The position numbers and the translations under genes were made by a program. Below are positions 44,505 through 55,628 of a DNA stretch of 64,000 bases, in pieces (position 1 is the stretch's first letter; each line of letters starts with the position of its first letter). A model generated the notes under the pieces. It saw nothing but the letters and a program-made list of their open reading frames with translations, was not told the DNA's origin and searched no databases. Source of the DNA: Arachis hypogaea (Eukaryota; Streptophyta; Magnoliopsida; Fabales; Fabaceae); NCBI RefSeq assembly GCF_003086295.3, contig NC_092042.1, positions 44,142,137 through 44,206,136 of the forward strand, read 5' to 3'.

Positions 44505-47500
44505 TGTAACACCCTAACTACCAAAGCTCACGCTTCCGGCTGTGCAACTCTGATAGCTCAGACATTATGACGACACTTATACTATTTAATACTAAAATAT
44601 GAGCCTGTTTAATTCTTTAATCCGCAATATCGCTCCCAAGATACTTCATTCGATAACGTACATCTATAGATATCATACAACTTACAAAACTCATAAAGAG
44701 TACATCCATATATATACATATACATATAAATAAATAATATTACAAACATTAACCAATACAATTCTTATCCCTCTTACAGATTATATCAAGATAAAGGCGA
44801 GGGTATAATAAACATAACTGAAACAATACAGAGCATCACAACAACAATTATATAAGCTCTTCGTAACTTCTGCACCCATATCCTGAAAGGGGAAAAATGT
44901 AGGGGGTGAGAACATCATCCTCGAAAGGGTTCTCAGTAGAAGGTTTTTTGGGAATTACTATAATAGGATACATGAAGATAAACCGTACCAGTGATTAATA
45001 ACCGTCTTATGCCTCTTTAAAAAAAACAGTTTACAATAAAAGTAAAGTCGGAAATCTTTTCTGAAAGAGGAACCGTTCAATCCTTAAATCATCAAAAGCC
45101 TTTCAAAAAGGTTTATCTATACTGAACCAAAATATCCTTTCATAGTCTTCCAAACCAGAAACATAAAACCGGAATCAACCATCGATCCATCTCAATTCAA
45201 CCACGGCCCTAGGCCCAAACAATTCAATCCAACAACCAATCACCACAAACCAACAGAGTCCCAGTTGCAAACACAGATAGGAAGTTCAAGCACAAGCAAA
45301 CAGTTACAGCAAGTAGGACAAGTAGCAGGTAATCACAAGTAATCACATAGGCAAACCAAGTACAATATGCACACCCAAACAATGTCACATAGATGCATAT
45401 GATGCATGTCTGTCCCTAGTGGCTGATGATATCATCTGTCGGTTATATAGCCAACCCGACACGTCCTGGTAGCTAAACATGGACAGAAACACCCATCGCG
45501 AAGCAAGTAAGTTTGAGCTACAACCTCCGTGCTACTCTCTGCTCAACCCAGAGCCAGTGGAATAACCACTACTGCGGCTACTACCCAGGCGGGTGTTTAA
45601 AAGCTCAACCTGGAGCGAGTGGAATCACCACTACTACCACTACTACCCAGGCGTCACAGTCTCTGACCTGGAGCAAGTGGGACGAACAACAACCCTTGCT
45701 ACTACCCAGGTATCTCAAGCATATATTCATTCTGTCCCAATCATGGATCAACATCCATCTCAGCCATCCGGCTTAAATTCATAATTTATAGTCAGCCATA
45801 CGGCCCATAACTCATTCGGCAATCAGCCATAAATCAATATCATGCACAGCCATTTCGGCTCATGGTTCAATCCAAAACCAGCCAATATTCATAATCATTC
45901 ACAGCCTTTCCGGCGCATAACAAAACAGCACTTCCACCATTCAATATCATCAAATTCATAAAACCGGCATTTAAGCCATAAATCACTTTTCTCAAGCCAT
46001 TTCACTTTGAAATCAAATTTCGACTCTTTTCAGCCTTGGCTTTAAAGATCTCATTTCTCAAATCATCTCAAGCTCATAAGCCAAATTTACTCAAAGTGAG
46101 TTCCCTTTTCAAAACAAAGCCACTCTTGGCATTCTCTTTCCAAAACTTCCAGAACCATGGCATGTTAAGGATTTATTTCAAAGTATTCAAAATTACCCAT
46201 CCAACAATGGGATTTTATAACCAAAAGTTTCCCGGCAGAGTCCCAAGTCTTTAGGGGAGAATAACATAACTCATTCCGCCAAATTCATTTAAACTCATTA
46301 AAACCTTGGCTTTCCGATTTGAGTAATAAAATAGGATCTAAGCCAAACCGAGTCACGTAATCATTTACTTCTTTCAAAGCCATTTCCTTTACTTAGGCAA
46401 AACCAACTTCAACCCCCATGATAAATTCTAGAACGTTTCAACTGTTCAAAATTGTTTTAGTCTTGCAAGAATTCAAAATTCAAAGAGTACTTAAAACATT
46501 TCTCAAAATATTTCAAAATGAAACTTGTCAATAGGCATTCAGGTTCTTTCAAAGTCATCGAAACTTCTTTAATTGAAACCCCCAGGTCAAATTCAAAGGC
46601 ATCAACCCTTTTCACATTCAAACAGCTTTAAAACACAAGTTTCATCTAAATAACCTTCTCCTAAAAGAGACACTAGGCCTTTCTTAGGAAGCAAGACTAA
46701 ATCACAATTTCTGCTTTAATAACTCATTTCAAAAGCACGAATCATCCTTTTCTTGATAATTCAAATAAAATAGTTGAAGTCTTTAGCTCATCATTTTTCC
46801 AGACAACATTTCAATAAAGGCTCGGATTTTATAGAAATTTTGTCAGCACCTCCCCTAAAACTTGGACTTTTGCCACCCGATTCGGGTCCCAACTAAACCG
46901 TTTCTCATCCCTTTTAAATAGCTCAAAATCAGAAATCAATTCAAAAGTAAGCTAAATCCGACAGTCGCCTCAGTGGCATTTCTCAATGTAACCATTTCAA
47001 AATCAACTCAATATCAACCGATTTAACTCATTTCCAAAGCTTTTAAAGAATCGGTTCAGCAATAAATCATTTATCAAAGACCAAATTAATTAAAGCAACC
47101 CAGGCTGAATTTCAAGAGTATTCTATCTTTCACATTATTAAAATAATTGACTCAATTCAAACCAATCCTCAACGGATTAAACTCATATTTCAAATCTTTA
47201 AAGAATCAACTTGAAAAGCATTTTATTTCACAAAACCACACAACAATCCGTTCATCAAAACCAAATAATAATCCATTCAATCATATAATTACATTCATCC
47301 AGGATAATCAACATCACATAAGGCTTATACAATCACCAAATACATTATCTCACACCAGTATCCATATGTAATAATTCCAACATATAAAATATAGTTTTCG
47401 AAAAGCGCCCCTACCTCAAAACGCAATTCCATAACCCAAATGACTCATCAAGTCCTTTCCACCTCAAACCGAACTGACGGCAACCAAAACCTTAGCTCCA

Positions 47501-49096
47501 AGCCACTTTCGCAACAGTCTCAACAACTCTAATCGCAACATACAACAACCGAACTCAATCTTATAGCAATTAACGCCACAAACCTCAGCGTATGATAACA
47601 GAACAGTAACTAAAAGGCTTTCAATTCGAAACGCTTACCGAACCGAAGGAGAACCGGTTGAACCAAAATGGTGACGGTCTTCGAACCGGTTCGGCGGTAG
47701 CCCTAGGAGCCATGCCAAACGGCAACGATGATCAGACTCCGGCAGCGGCAACTGAAATCAATATGCAGTAATTATAACGTTTTCGAAAACTCTGGAGAAA
47801 CAAAACCCAATACTTAAAACCTTACCAGCAGGATTCTCCGACGACGGCAGAAGCAGCCAGAGGCTCCGACGGTGGTCCCAGAAGTCACAGAACCACCCTT
47901 AGCGGTCAGAATCACAGAGACGCAGCTCCCTTCTCCGGCAGCAACACCGGCGGCGACCTGAACCCCTTGACAGCATCAGAACAGCCGGCGGTGACCAAGA
48001 ACGCGGTGAACACCGTGATTGCCACGGTAGCAGCGGCATCGCAACAGCGGACCCTTCTTCACAGCGACCCAGTGGTGGCGGTTCTAGAGAAACGGCGACG
48101 GCAACCCAACAACGGCGGTGACAGCAGCCTTCCTCCCCTTCCTTGGTTCTCGGGCTCTCCGTCTCCCTCTCAGTCTCTCTCTCTCCTGAGCTTCCCCCTC
48201 CGCGACGGCAAGGCGACGACGGCACCGTGACCTTGCAGCCGCAGTGCCCAGGCACGACGGCGACGGTGCAAGACAGTGCCCCTACCCTCCTCTTCTCTCA
48301 CACCAGCTTCGATGGATCAACAGTGGCAAAGGCGGCACAAGTTTTTCTCTTCTCCATGGCATAGTGGTGGCGCGACGGTGAGAGCCCTCCTCCTCTCCTC
48401 CGCCGCGACTCACACTCACTTTCCTTCTCTGCTTCTGTTTCGGTCTCTTTCATGGCAATGGGAAGCCATGAGTGTTGCGATCTTTTGGGGAAATGGGGAA
48501 TGATCTGCTGCTGCTGCTGGGTGTGTTGGTTTAAGGAAGAAGGGAAACCATGGGTGTTGCTCCGTGGGTGAAAGGGAAGACAGGTGGAGTTTCGACTGCT
48601 GGGATAGAGGCCTCAGGGTTTCATTCATTTTCGAAAACTAGGGTTAAGGACATTTTTGTAATTTCATGTAAGAGTATGGATAATATAGTAATTAAAACTC
48701 AATTAAATCCAACACTAATTATATATAGAAAATACTATTTGTTCATCAATTTTACAAATTATTTTTCATAAAATGCCCAAATCAAAATAATTGGAAATAA
48801 TATAATTAAACCCTTTATTTTCTAAAGTAACGTATTAATATTTAAAATATTAATTATTTAATCCAAATCATATAAAAATCCTTATTATTTCACAACTACC
48901 AACTTTATAATATAATTATAGAAAATAATCCAATAATCATCAATTTGGATAATAATCATAACTTATCTCAAATTCAATAAATCAAAACTTGCCTTAATTA
49001 TCTTTAATAAAATAATTTCTGAAATTAAGGCTATAAATAACTATATGATTTGAGACTTGATCATAATAAGACTTTTCAAAAATTTTGGGTCTTACA
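44505..49096 (-). repeat. 5' LTR of the LARD-like element
   Basis: 4,592 bp, about 119 bp longer than its partner, mainly because of extra GAGC-AGTGGAAT/ACTACCCAGG units at 45535-45715. The GC-rich zone is at 47830-48560. No gene is called. Confidence 0.88.
45535..45715. repeat. Minisatellite expanded in one LTR
   Basis: Units of the type TGGAGCGAGTGGAATCACC + ACTACTACCCAGG occur about three times here and once in the partner LTR (38140-38190). A change after insertion, by slippage or unequal exchange, is the simplest explanation. Confidence 0.7.
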
Positions 49097-49225
49097 AAAG
49101 GATTCAGCCAAGAGAGTGGAAGGGGTGCAGGAGGCATTGTATACAAAGCTATTCTGTCAGATCAAAGAATTGCTGCTGTAAAGAAACTCAATGATGCAAT
49201 GCAAGGAGAAGGTGAATTACTTGAA
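49097..49225 (+). pseudogene. Receptor-like kinase fragment, part 2 (ATP-binding loop)
   Basis: After the repeated target site AAAGG the frame continues KGFSQESGRGAGGIVYKAIL with the glycine-rich loop GRGAGG, then AAVKKLNDAMQGEGE, which has the ATP-anchoring Lys. Likeness fades at about 49215, and the rest of the kinase is absent. It joins exactly to 36904-37091 when the element is removed. Confidence 0.75.
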
Positions 49226-49449
49226 AAGATTGCTATTATCTTGCTTCTTTTTTAATTTTTCTTTGCTTAATTTAATTCCATAAAACAACATCCGAATTAC
49301 TTGTAAAGATTGCAAACCTAAAAGGTAGAGATAGAATAGCAACATGTAGTATAAAAGAAGCAGGACAAAACAAATACAAAATAGTAGTGTCATAAGACAA
49401 TATTAAACAAATTGAAAAAAGAAATACTAGGCAAATTAACATGATTTAA

Positions 49450-49542
<93 letters not shown>

Positions 49543-49652
49543 CACTCTGGCCTTGCTTTCGGGCTATTTTGTGTACATTCAGGAGGATCTTTCCTTATCA
49601 GGGACTCTTTTACCTTGGAAAAATCATACAGTTACTCCAAGGGGAGTTAGCA

Positions 49653-49738
<86 letters not shown>

Positions 49739-49897
49739 TTACAAGTTACAAGAACATAAGAAAAATACCTACTTGTAACATAAGATGGTAGCGAAGTCAC
49801 AAGATATGGAAGTTGTGGTATGTTTAAGAACTAATAACCAGAGCAAAAATGAACTAGATATGTCACATATATGGTATACAATAAATCAAGTGCTACT
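49226..49897. repeat. Spacer with two long (TA)n tracts
   Basis: (TA)n at 49453-49539 and 49654-49736, separated by 114 bp of ordinary sequence. No gene is seen; Tyr/Ile frames across the tracts are artefacts. Confidence 0.8.
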
Positions 49898-50104
49898 TCA
49901 TCCTAACCTTTTGATGTTATCAAATAGTGATCTGCTAGAGTGAAGGCTCAAAGAGTCCAGATGAAGTATGATTGGCCCTGATTCATCAGCTTTATCCAGG
50001 ATACAAATAATGATCAAGCTCCAATGAAGACCGAATACATGAAATAATAGAAGAAAATGAATCCATAAATGAGAGAATGGACAAGAGAGATTAAAATATA
50101 ACAA
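49898..50104 (-). pseudogene. ULP/SENP-type SUMO protease fragment (peptidase C48)
   Basis: The minus-strand frame ends with LHWSLIIICILDKADESGPI and LHLDSLSLHSSRSLFDNIKR. This is the part of the Ulp1 catalytic domain holding the active-site His (LHWS) and Asp (LHLDSL) of plant ULP2-like SUMO proteases. The first 25 residues of the open frame are probably intron (hydrophobic, Phe/Leu-rich). The Gln and Cys of the active site and the rest of the domain are missing. It ends at a stop right after the exon-like border. Upstream on the same strand lie the acidic exon 50432-50647 and a promoter-like segment. Confidence 0.7.
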
Positions 50105-50431
50105 TAAAACACTACCTTAAAGACTTGATCCAAAAATCAAGGAGATTCCACGTCCAAAAATTATGGGGGGATAAAGAACACAATGAATTTTGATCATCAG
50201 CATTTGCAAATGCATGTTACACATTAATTACATACAGATGACCCCAAAATAGAAAAAGATATAAAAAGACTAGTATTCCTCTAAACAAATGAATCTATTG
50301 TATACCAGTACATATGAACAAAATTTTACAACGCCTCTTTCTGACGGGTTGTGGACTTTTGGCACAAGTGTAAGACGAAAAATCCAAATGAGAAAGCAAG
50401 ATAAGTGTGCTAAAAGAGACCTGTTAAGAGC

Positions 50432-50899
50432 TTATTCCCATTTGTCCTCCTCCTCCTCTGACTTGTTATCTACATCCAAGTGTGCGTCCCTTCCCACATT
50501 CTTTTCTTGCTTGACCATACTTAGTTCACCACCTTGACCTTCATGCTTTCCCTTTGTTAAAGACTGAGCTTCTTCATCATCTGATTCTTCTCCCACTTCC
50601 TCTGAATATGCGTACCTATCAATAGTAGGCAGAGGGAAATCAAACACAATAATCGAGTCTACTCTCTAAAGCAAATTAATCACCAAGATTTAATTAGGGA
50701 AGGCTGCAAAAGTAAGGAGACAGGGAAACAGATTATCAGCAAAGCATTTGCTATGCAGCCGAAAAATTGGAGTACATACAGGAGCAGGGCGTGGTGGCGT
50801 GTTACGGCGGCGAGAGCATGGCGCGGTGGCGGAAGCAGGTCGTGGCAGCGGAAGCAGGCGTAGGAAATTTGCAGCAGAGGAAGAGGATGAGAATGACAA
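50432..50899 (-). pseudogene. Two exon-like stretches upstream of the ULP fragment
   Basis: Minus strand: 50899-50690 encodes a Ser/Pro/Arg-rich start (MSFSSSSSAANFLRLLPLPR) and 50647-50432 encodes an acidic stretch (DRYAYSEEVGEESDDEEAQS ... NKSEEEEDKWE). I do not recognise either. With the ULP fragment downstream they look like one chimeric locus. The Pro/Arg-rich part resembles 14640-14760, next to SPATA20-like copy A. Confidence 0.4.
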
Positions 50900-51254
50900 G
50901 GATTGAAGTTGGGTGAAAACCCTAACTACTTCTCTTCTCTAAATGCCTCTGTATCTGAAAACAAAAAGAAAGGGGAGGGCAGAGTTAGGGTTTTCCAAGA
51001 ACTCTAAGGGGAGGGGAGAGTGAGAGCAGAGTTAGGGAAGGAAATTGCTTCAATCTGGTTGATGCTCTCCAAGAACTCTAATCTCTCTCAGTTTCTCGTA
51101 CCCAAAAAAGGAAAGGAAAAAAAGTTAAAAATCAATAATTTGAGGGGTCAAAATATAATTAATAAATTTTACAAAAAAAAGCGAGGTATATTTGTAATTA
51201 TTTTGATGCAGGTTAATGATACTCCTACAAAAATGTGGGAGTAAGGAATCCATG
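50900..51254 (-). promoter_or_regulatory. Promoter-like segment, inverted copy of 14391-14580
   Basis: CT-rich leader (TCTCTCAG-type words), TTTTGACCCCTC, TGCATCAAAATA and a small hairpin TACTCC...GGAGTA near 51221-51244. It abuts the truncated exon 1 of the SPATA20-like copy B at 51255. The opposite orientation relative to copy A marks a rearrangement breakpoint. Confidence 0.5.
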
Positions 51255-52178
51255 GCTGATATTTTTATTGAGCACTATTACATAAAGCAGTTTGGTAACT
51301 GTGACCTATCTAGCATGAGCGATCCTCATGATGAATTCAAGGGAAAGAATGTCCTGATTGAGAGAAAATAATTAAAAGATCCTTTAGAGATCACATCAAA
51401 GTACAACATGTCAATCGAAACATATAAAGATATTGTTGGAGAATGTAGGCGTAAGCTGTTCGAAGTATGGTCAAGGCGGGAAAGGCCACATTTGGATGAT
51501 AAAGTATCCCCGTAAACATGGTTACTAATTTATTTAAGAATCTTCTATTATGATACTTGTTTCAACTTTTTAGTATGAGTCTCAAGAGATCCTATGCATC
51601 TAGGTTATTGTATCTTGGAATGGATTGGCTCTCTCATCTTTTTCCAGGGCCTCTAAGATTCTCCTGGGTGAAGCTGAGGGCACTAAGTTCTATTTTCTTA
51701 TTGTTGGCACTGAAGTAAGTTTCCCCTTATACAGATGTGTCCATATGTGTAGTTAGAGAGCCTTTGATATTTTAGTTTTGCCCTTTTGCTGAATGACTTT
51801 TGGTATTTAAAAAGACAAAAGACACACTGCTTTTATATCATGGATGTCTATAAATTATCCTATTATGGATAAATTTTATATTGTTGTGTTGATCAAAATG
51901 GGAATTGGAAGTTTATGAGTTAGTTGGCATCGGCAGTTATAAGGGAATTGTGGATGAAGCTTGTTAAATGAACACCTGGAGACAATTAGATACTCTTCTT
52001 TTTTTCAGTTTTGAGTAATTGCTAATATATTCAACTTTCTCCTTTTTGTTTTGCAAATTCCATCCAAAGGAATACATGAAAATTGCGAAAAAAGCAACAT
52101 TATTTATTAAGAAGGAACTTCACAATGCTAAAACCCAAAGGCTGAACCATAGTTTTAGAAATTCTCCATCTAAAGCAC
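51255..52178 (+). pseudogene. SPATA20-like / DUF255 protein, copy B, 5' part
   Basis: Exon 1 51255-51503 starts inside ADIFIEHYYIK (about four codons later than copy A) and has an in-frame TAA after VLIERK. Exon 2 is 51604-51714 (SRASKILLGEAEGTK) with an intact GTAAGT donor. Exon 3 begins at about 52064, but its acceptor CAG reads CAT; the exon keeps the A that copy A lost and runs in frame to SFRNSPSKA, where the 10.7-kb element was inserted. Copies A and B thus decayed by different mutations. Confidence 0.82.
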
Positions 52179-53833
52179 TGATGAGCGGATAATTTATACG
52201 CTTTTTGGCATTGTTTTTAAGTAGTTTTTAGTAGGATCTAGCTACTTTTAGGGATATTTTTATTAGTTTTTATGCTAAATTCACATTTTTGGACTTTACT
52301 ATGAGTTTTTGTGTTTTTCTGTGATTTCAGGTATTTTTCGGTGGAAATTGAGGGACCTGAGCAAAACTCTGATAGAAGGCTGACAAAGGACTACTGATGC
52401 TGTTGGATTCTGACCTCCCTGCACTTGCAATGGATTTTCTGGAGCTACAGAACTCCAAATGGCGCGCTCTGAACAGCGTTGGAAAGTAGACATCCAGAGC
52501 TTTCCAGCAATATATAATGGTCCATACTTTGTTCGAGCTTAGATGACGCAAACTGGCATTCAACGCTAGATCCATGCTGCATTCTGGAGTAAAACGCCAG
52601 AAACACATCACAAACAAGAGTTAAACGCCAAAAATATGTTACAACTTGACGTTTAACTCCAAAAGAAGCCTCTGCACGTGTAAACCTCAAGCTCAGCCTA
52701 AGCACACACCAAAGTGGGCCCCGGAAGTGGATTTCTGCATTTAGACCTATTTCTGTAAACCCTAGTAACTAGTCTAGTATAAATAGGACATTTTACTATT
52801 GTATTAGACATCTTTGGATTATTTTTGGATTAACCTATGATCCTTTGATCATGTTTATGGGGAATGGCCATTCAGCCATGCCTGAACCTTGATCACTTAT
52901 GTATTTTTCAACGGTGGAGTTTCTACACACTATAGACTAAGGGTGTGGAGCTCTACTGTACCTCGAGTTTTAATGCAATTACTACTATTTTCTCTTCAAT
53001 TCAGCTTATTCGTGTTCTAAGATATTCGTTGCACTTTAACCTGATGGATGTGATGATCCGTGACACTCATCATCATCCATCCTTATGAATGTGTGACTGG
53101 CAATCACTTCCGTTCTACCTTAGACCGAGCGTGTGTCTCTTGGATTCCTTAATCAGAATCTTCGTGGTATAAGCTAGAACCCTTTGGCGGTCATTCTTGA
53201 GAATCTGTAAAGTCTAAACCTTGTCTGTGGTATTCCGAGTAGGATTCAGGGATTGAATGACTGTGACGAGCTTCAAACTCGCGATTGTTGGGCGTGATGA
53301 CAAATGCAAAAGAATCAATGGATTCTATTCCGACATGATCGAGAACCGACAGATGATTATCCGTGCTATGACAAGAGCATTTGGACCTTTTTCACTGAGA
53401 GGATGGAAAGTAGCCATTGACAACGGTGATTCCCTACATACAGCTTGCCATGGAAATGAGTATGAATGATTGAAAGTAAGAAAGCAGTATGTTGCAGAGA
53501 ATCAACAGGGATAAAGCATCTACATACACTTATCTGAAATTCCCACCAATGATTTACATAAGTATTTCTATCTATATTTTATGTTTTATTTATCTTTATA
53601 TTCGAAAACTCCATAACCATTTGAATCAGCCTAATTGAGATCTACAAGATGACCATAGCTTGCTTCATACCAACAATCTCCGTGGGATCGACCCATACTC
53701 ACGTAAGGTTTATTAATTGGACGACCCAGTGCACTTGCTGGTTAGTTGTGCGGAGTTGTGGAGAAAATGCTGAGTTAGTAGATGTGCATACCAAGTTGAA
53801 TGCCATTGTTAGAGATCACAATTTCGTGCACCA
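52179..53833 (+). repeat. 5' LTR of the 10.7-kb element
   Basis: 1,655 bp, TGATGAGCGG...CGTGCACCA. TATA box TATAAATA at 52779-52786. Diverged palindrome units at exactly 31-bp steps (about 52555, 52586, 52617, 52648). Confidence 0.9.
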
Positions 53834-53839
53834 AGTTTT

Positions 53840-53857
53840 TGGCGCCGTTGCCGGGGA
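53840..53857 (+). other. Primer binding site, tRNA-Asp
   Basis: TGGCGCCGTTGCCGGGGA, perfect complement of the tRNA-Asp 3' end, six bases after the LTR. Confidence 0.9.
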
Positions 53858-55628
53858 TTGTTCGAGTATGGATAACTAACGGTTCATCTTGTTGCTCAGA
53901 TTAGGTAATTTTCTTTTTGTTTTATTTTCAAAAAATTTTCAAAAATCTTTCAAAAAAATTTTTACTTTTGTTTTCAAAAAATTATTCTAAATTTTTAAGA
54001 ATGAGTTCTAGTGTTTCATGAAGCATGTTGAAGCTTGGCTGGCTGTAAAGCCATATCTAATTCAATTGTATTATGGCTTCCCCTTATCAGTATATGAAGT
54101 TGGATGAAGTATCAGCTGTTGTATGTCTGATTTGTATGCTAAAGCTTGGCTGGCTAATAAGCCATGTCCAATTCCTGGACCGGAGCTTTAGACTAACATT
54201 GCAAAGATTCCTGGAATTCTTATTAAAAATTTTGAATTTTTTTTTATTTTTCCTATATGTTTTCGAAAAAAAAATAAATACAAAAAATAATAAAATAATA
54301 AAAATAAAAATATTTTGTGTTTCTTGTTTGAGTCTTGAGTCAAATTTTAAATTTGGTGTCAATTGCATGTTTTTAAAATTTATGCATTTTTTTTTCGAAA
54401 AATCATGCATGGTGTTCTTTATGATTTTCAAGTTGTTCTTGACATGTTTTCTTGTTTGATCTTTAAATTTTCTTGTTTTGTGTTTGTTGTTGTTTTTCAT
54501 ATGCATTTTTGCATTCATAGTGTCTAAGCATTAAAAATTTCTAAGTTTGGTGTCTTGCATATTTTTCCTTTCTTGAAAATTTTTCAAAAAAATAAGTCTT
54601 GATGTTCATCTTGATCTTCAAAGTGTTCTTGGTGTTCATCTTGACATTCATAGTGTTCTTACATGCATTCATTGTTTTGATCCAAAAAGAAAAGAGAAAA
54701 ACACAAAAATGACGTTTTATTTTTTTCTCTCTCATCATTAAAAATTTAAAAATAAAAAAATTATCGTTTCCTTATTTTGCTCAAAATTTTCGAAAATTTG
54801 AGTTGACTTAGTCAAAAAAAATTTTCTTATAAGTCAAGTCAAATTTTCAATTTTAAAAATCTTATTTTTTCAAAATCTTTTTCAAAAATCAAATCTTTTT
54901 TATTTTTTTATTATTTTCGAAAATTTTTAAAATTTATTTTCAAAATATTTTTCTTATCTTTATTTCAAAAATTTCGAAAACTTTACTAATAATTAATGTG
55001 ATTGATTCAAAAATTTGAAGTTTGTTACTTTCTTGTTAATAAATGTTCAATCTTTAAATTCTAGAATCATATCTTTTAGTTTCTTGTTAGTCAAGTAATC
55101 AATTTTAATTTTTAAAAAATTAAATCTTTTTCAAAATATCTTTTTCAATCATATCTTTTTAAAATATCTTTTCTAACTTCTTATCTTTTCAAAATTGAAT
55201 TTCAAATCGTTTTCAACTAACTAATTGACTTTTTGTTTGTTTTACTATTTTTTTTTATCTTTTTCAAAACCACTTAACTACTTCCTCCTCTCTAATTTTC
55301 GAAAATTTCTCCCTTTTTTTCAAAACTTTCTTAATTAACTAATTGTTTCAAATTTTAATTTTAATTTTAATTCTTCTCTTAATTTTTGAAAATCACTAAC
55401 CCTTTTTCAAATTAATTTTCGAAATTCTCTCCCTCAATCTTCTTCTATTTATTTATTTATTTACTAACACTTTTCTTCATCTCAAGAATTCGAACCTATC
55501 TTCCCCCTTGTGTTTGGATTCTTAACTCTTTTCCTTCTTCTATTCCTTTCTTCTTCTACTAACATAAAGGAATCTCTATACTGTGACATAGAGGATTCCT
55601 CTTCCTTTTCTATTCTCTTCTTTTTCAT
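53858..55628 (+). other. Long T-rich leader
   Basis: 1.77 kb without a gene. It has TTTTAAATTTGGTGTC (54345-54360) and CTAAGTTTGGTGTC (54541-54554), a duplicated AAGCTTGGCTGGCT segment (54031 and 54142), and many TTTTCGAAAATTT words that can form hairpins. Opposed short frames here are chance. Confidence 0.6.

Larger units (their letters stand above)
37092..49096 (-). mobile_element. LARD-like element, 12.0 kb, 4.5-kb LTRs, no coding interior
   Basis: Two direct LTRs (37092-41564 and 44505-49096) enclose 2,940 bp without a usable ORF. TSD AAAGG (37087-37091 and 49097-49101). Minus orientation follows from a tRNA-iMet-type primer site just inside the right LTR and a purine tract just inside the left LTR. 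LTRs of about 4.5 kb and a non-coding interior fit the LARD definition (large retrotransposon derivatives). Replication proteins must come from another element, probably a chromovirus given the TGTAAG...TTACA ends and iMet primer. The LTRs look about 96-97% alike by eye. Confidence 0.9.

Noticed and set aside
49553..49778. Tyr/Ile-repeat frames
   Set aside because: Direct translation of a (TA)n microsatellite.
51221..51254. Helitron 3' terminus (hairpin near an end)
   Set aside because: The hairpin TACTCC...GGAGTA is present but no CTRR end or TC start was found.
54087..54518. Opposed 128- and 143-codon frames in the T-rich leader
   Set aside because: Low-complexity Phe/Lys/Asn translation of AT-rich DNA on both strands.
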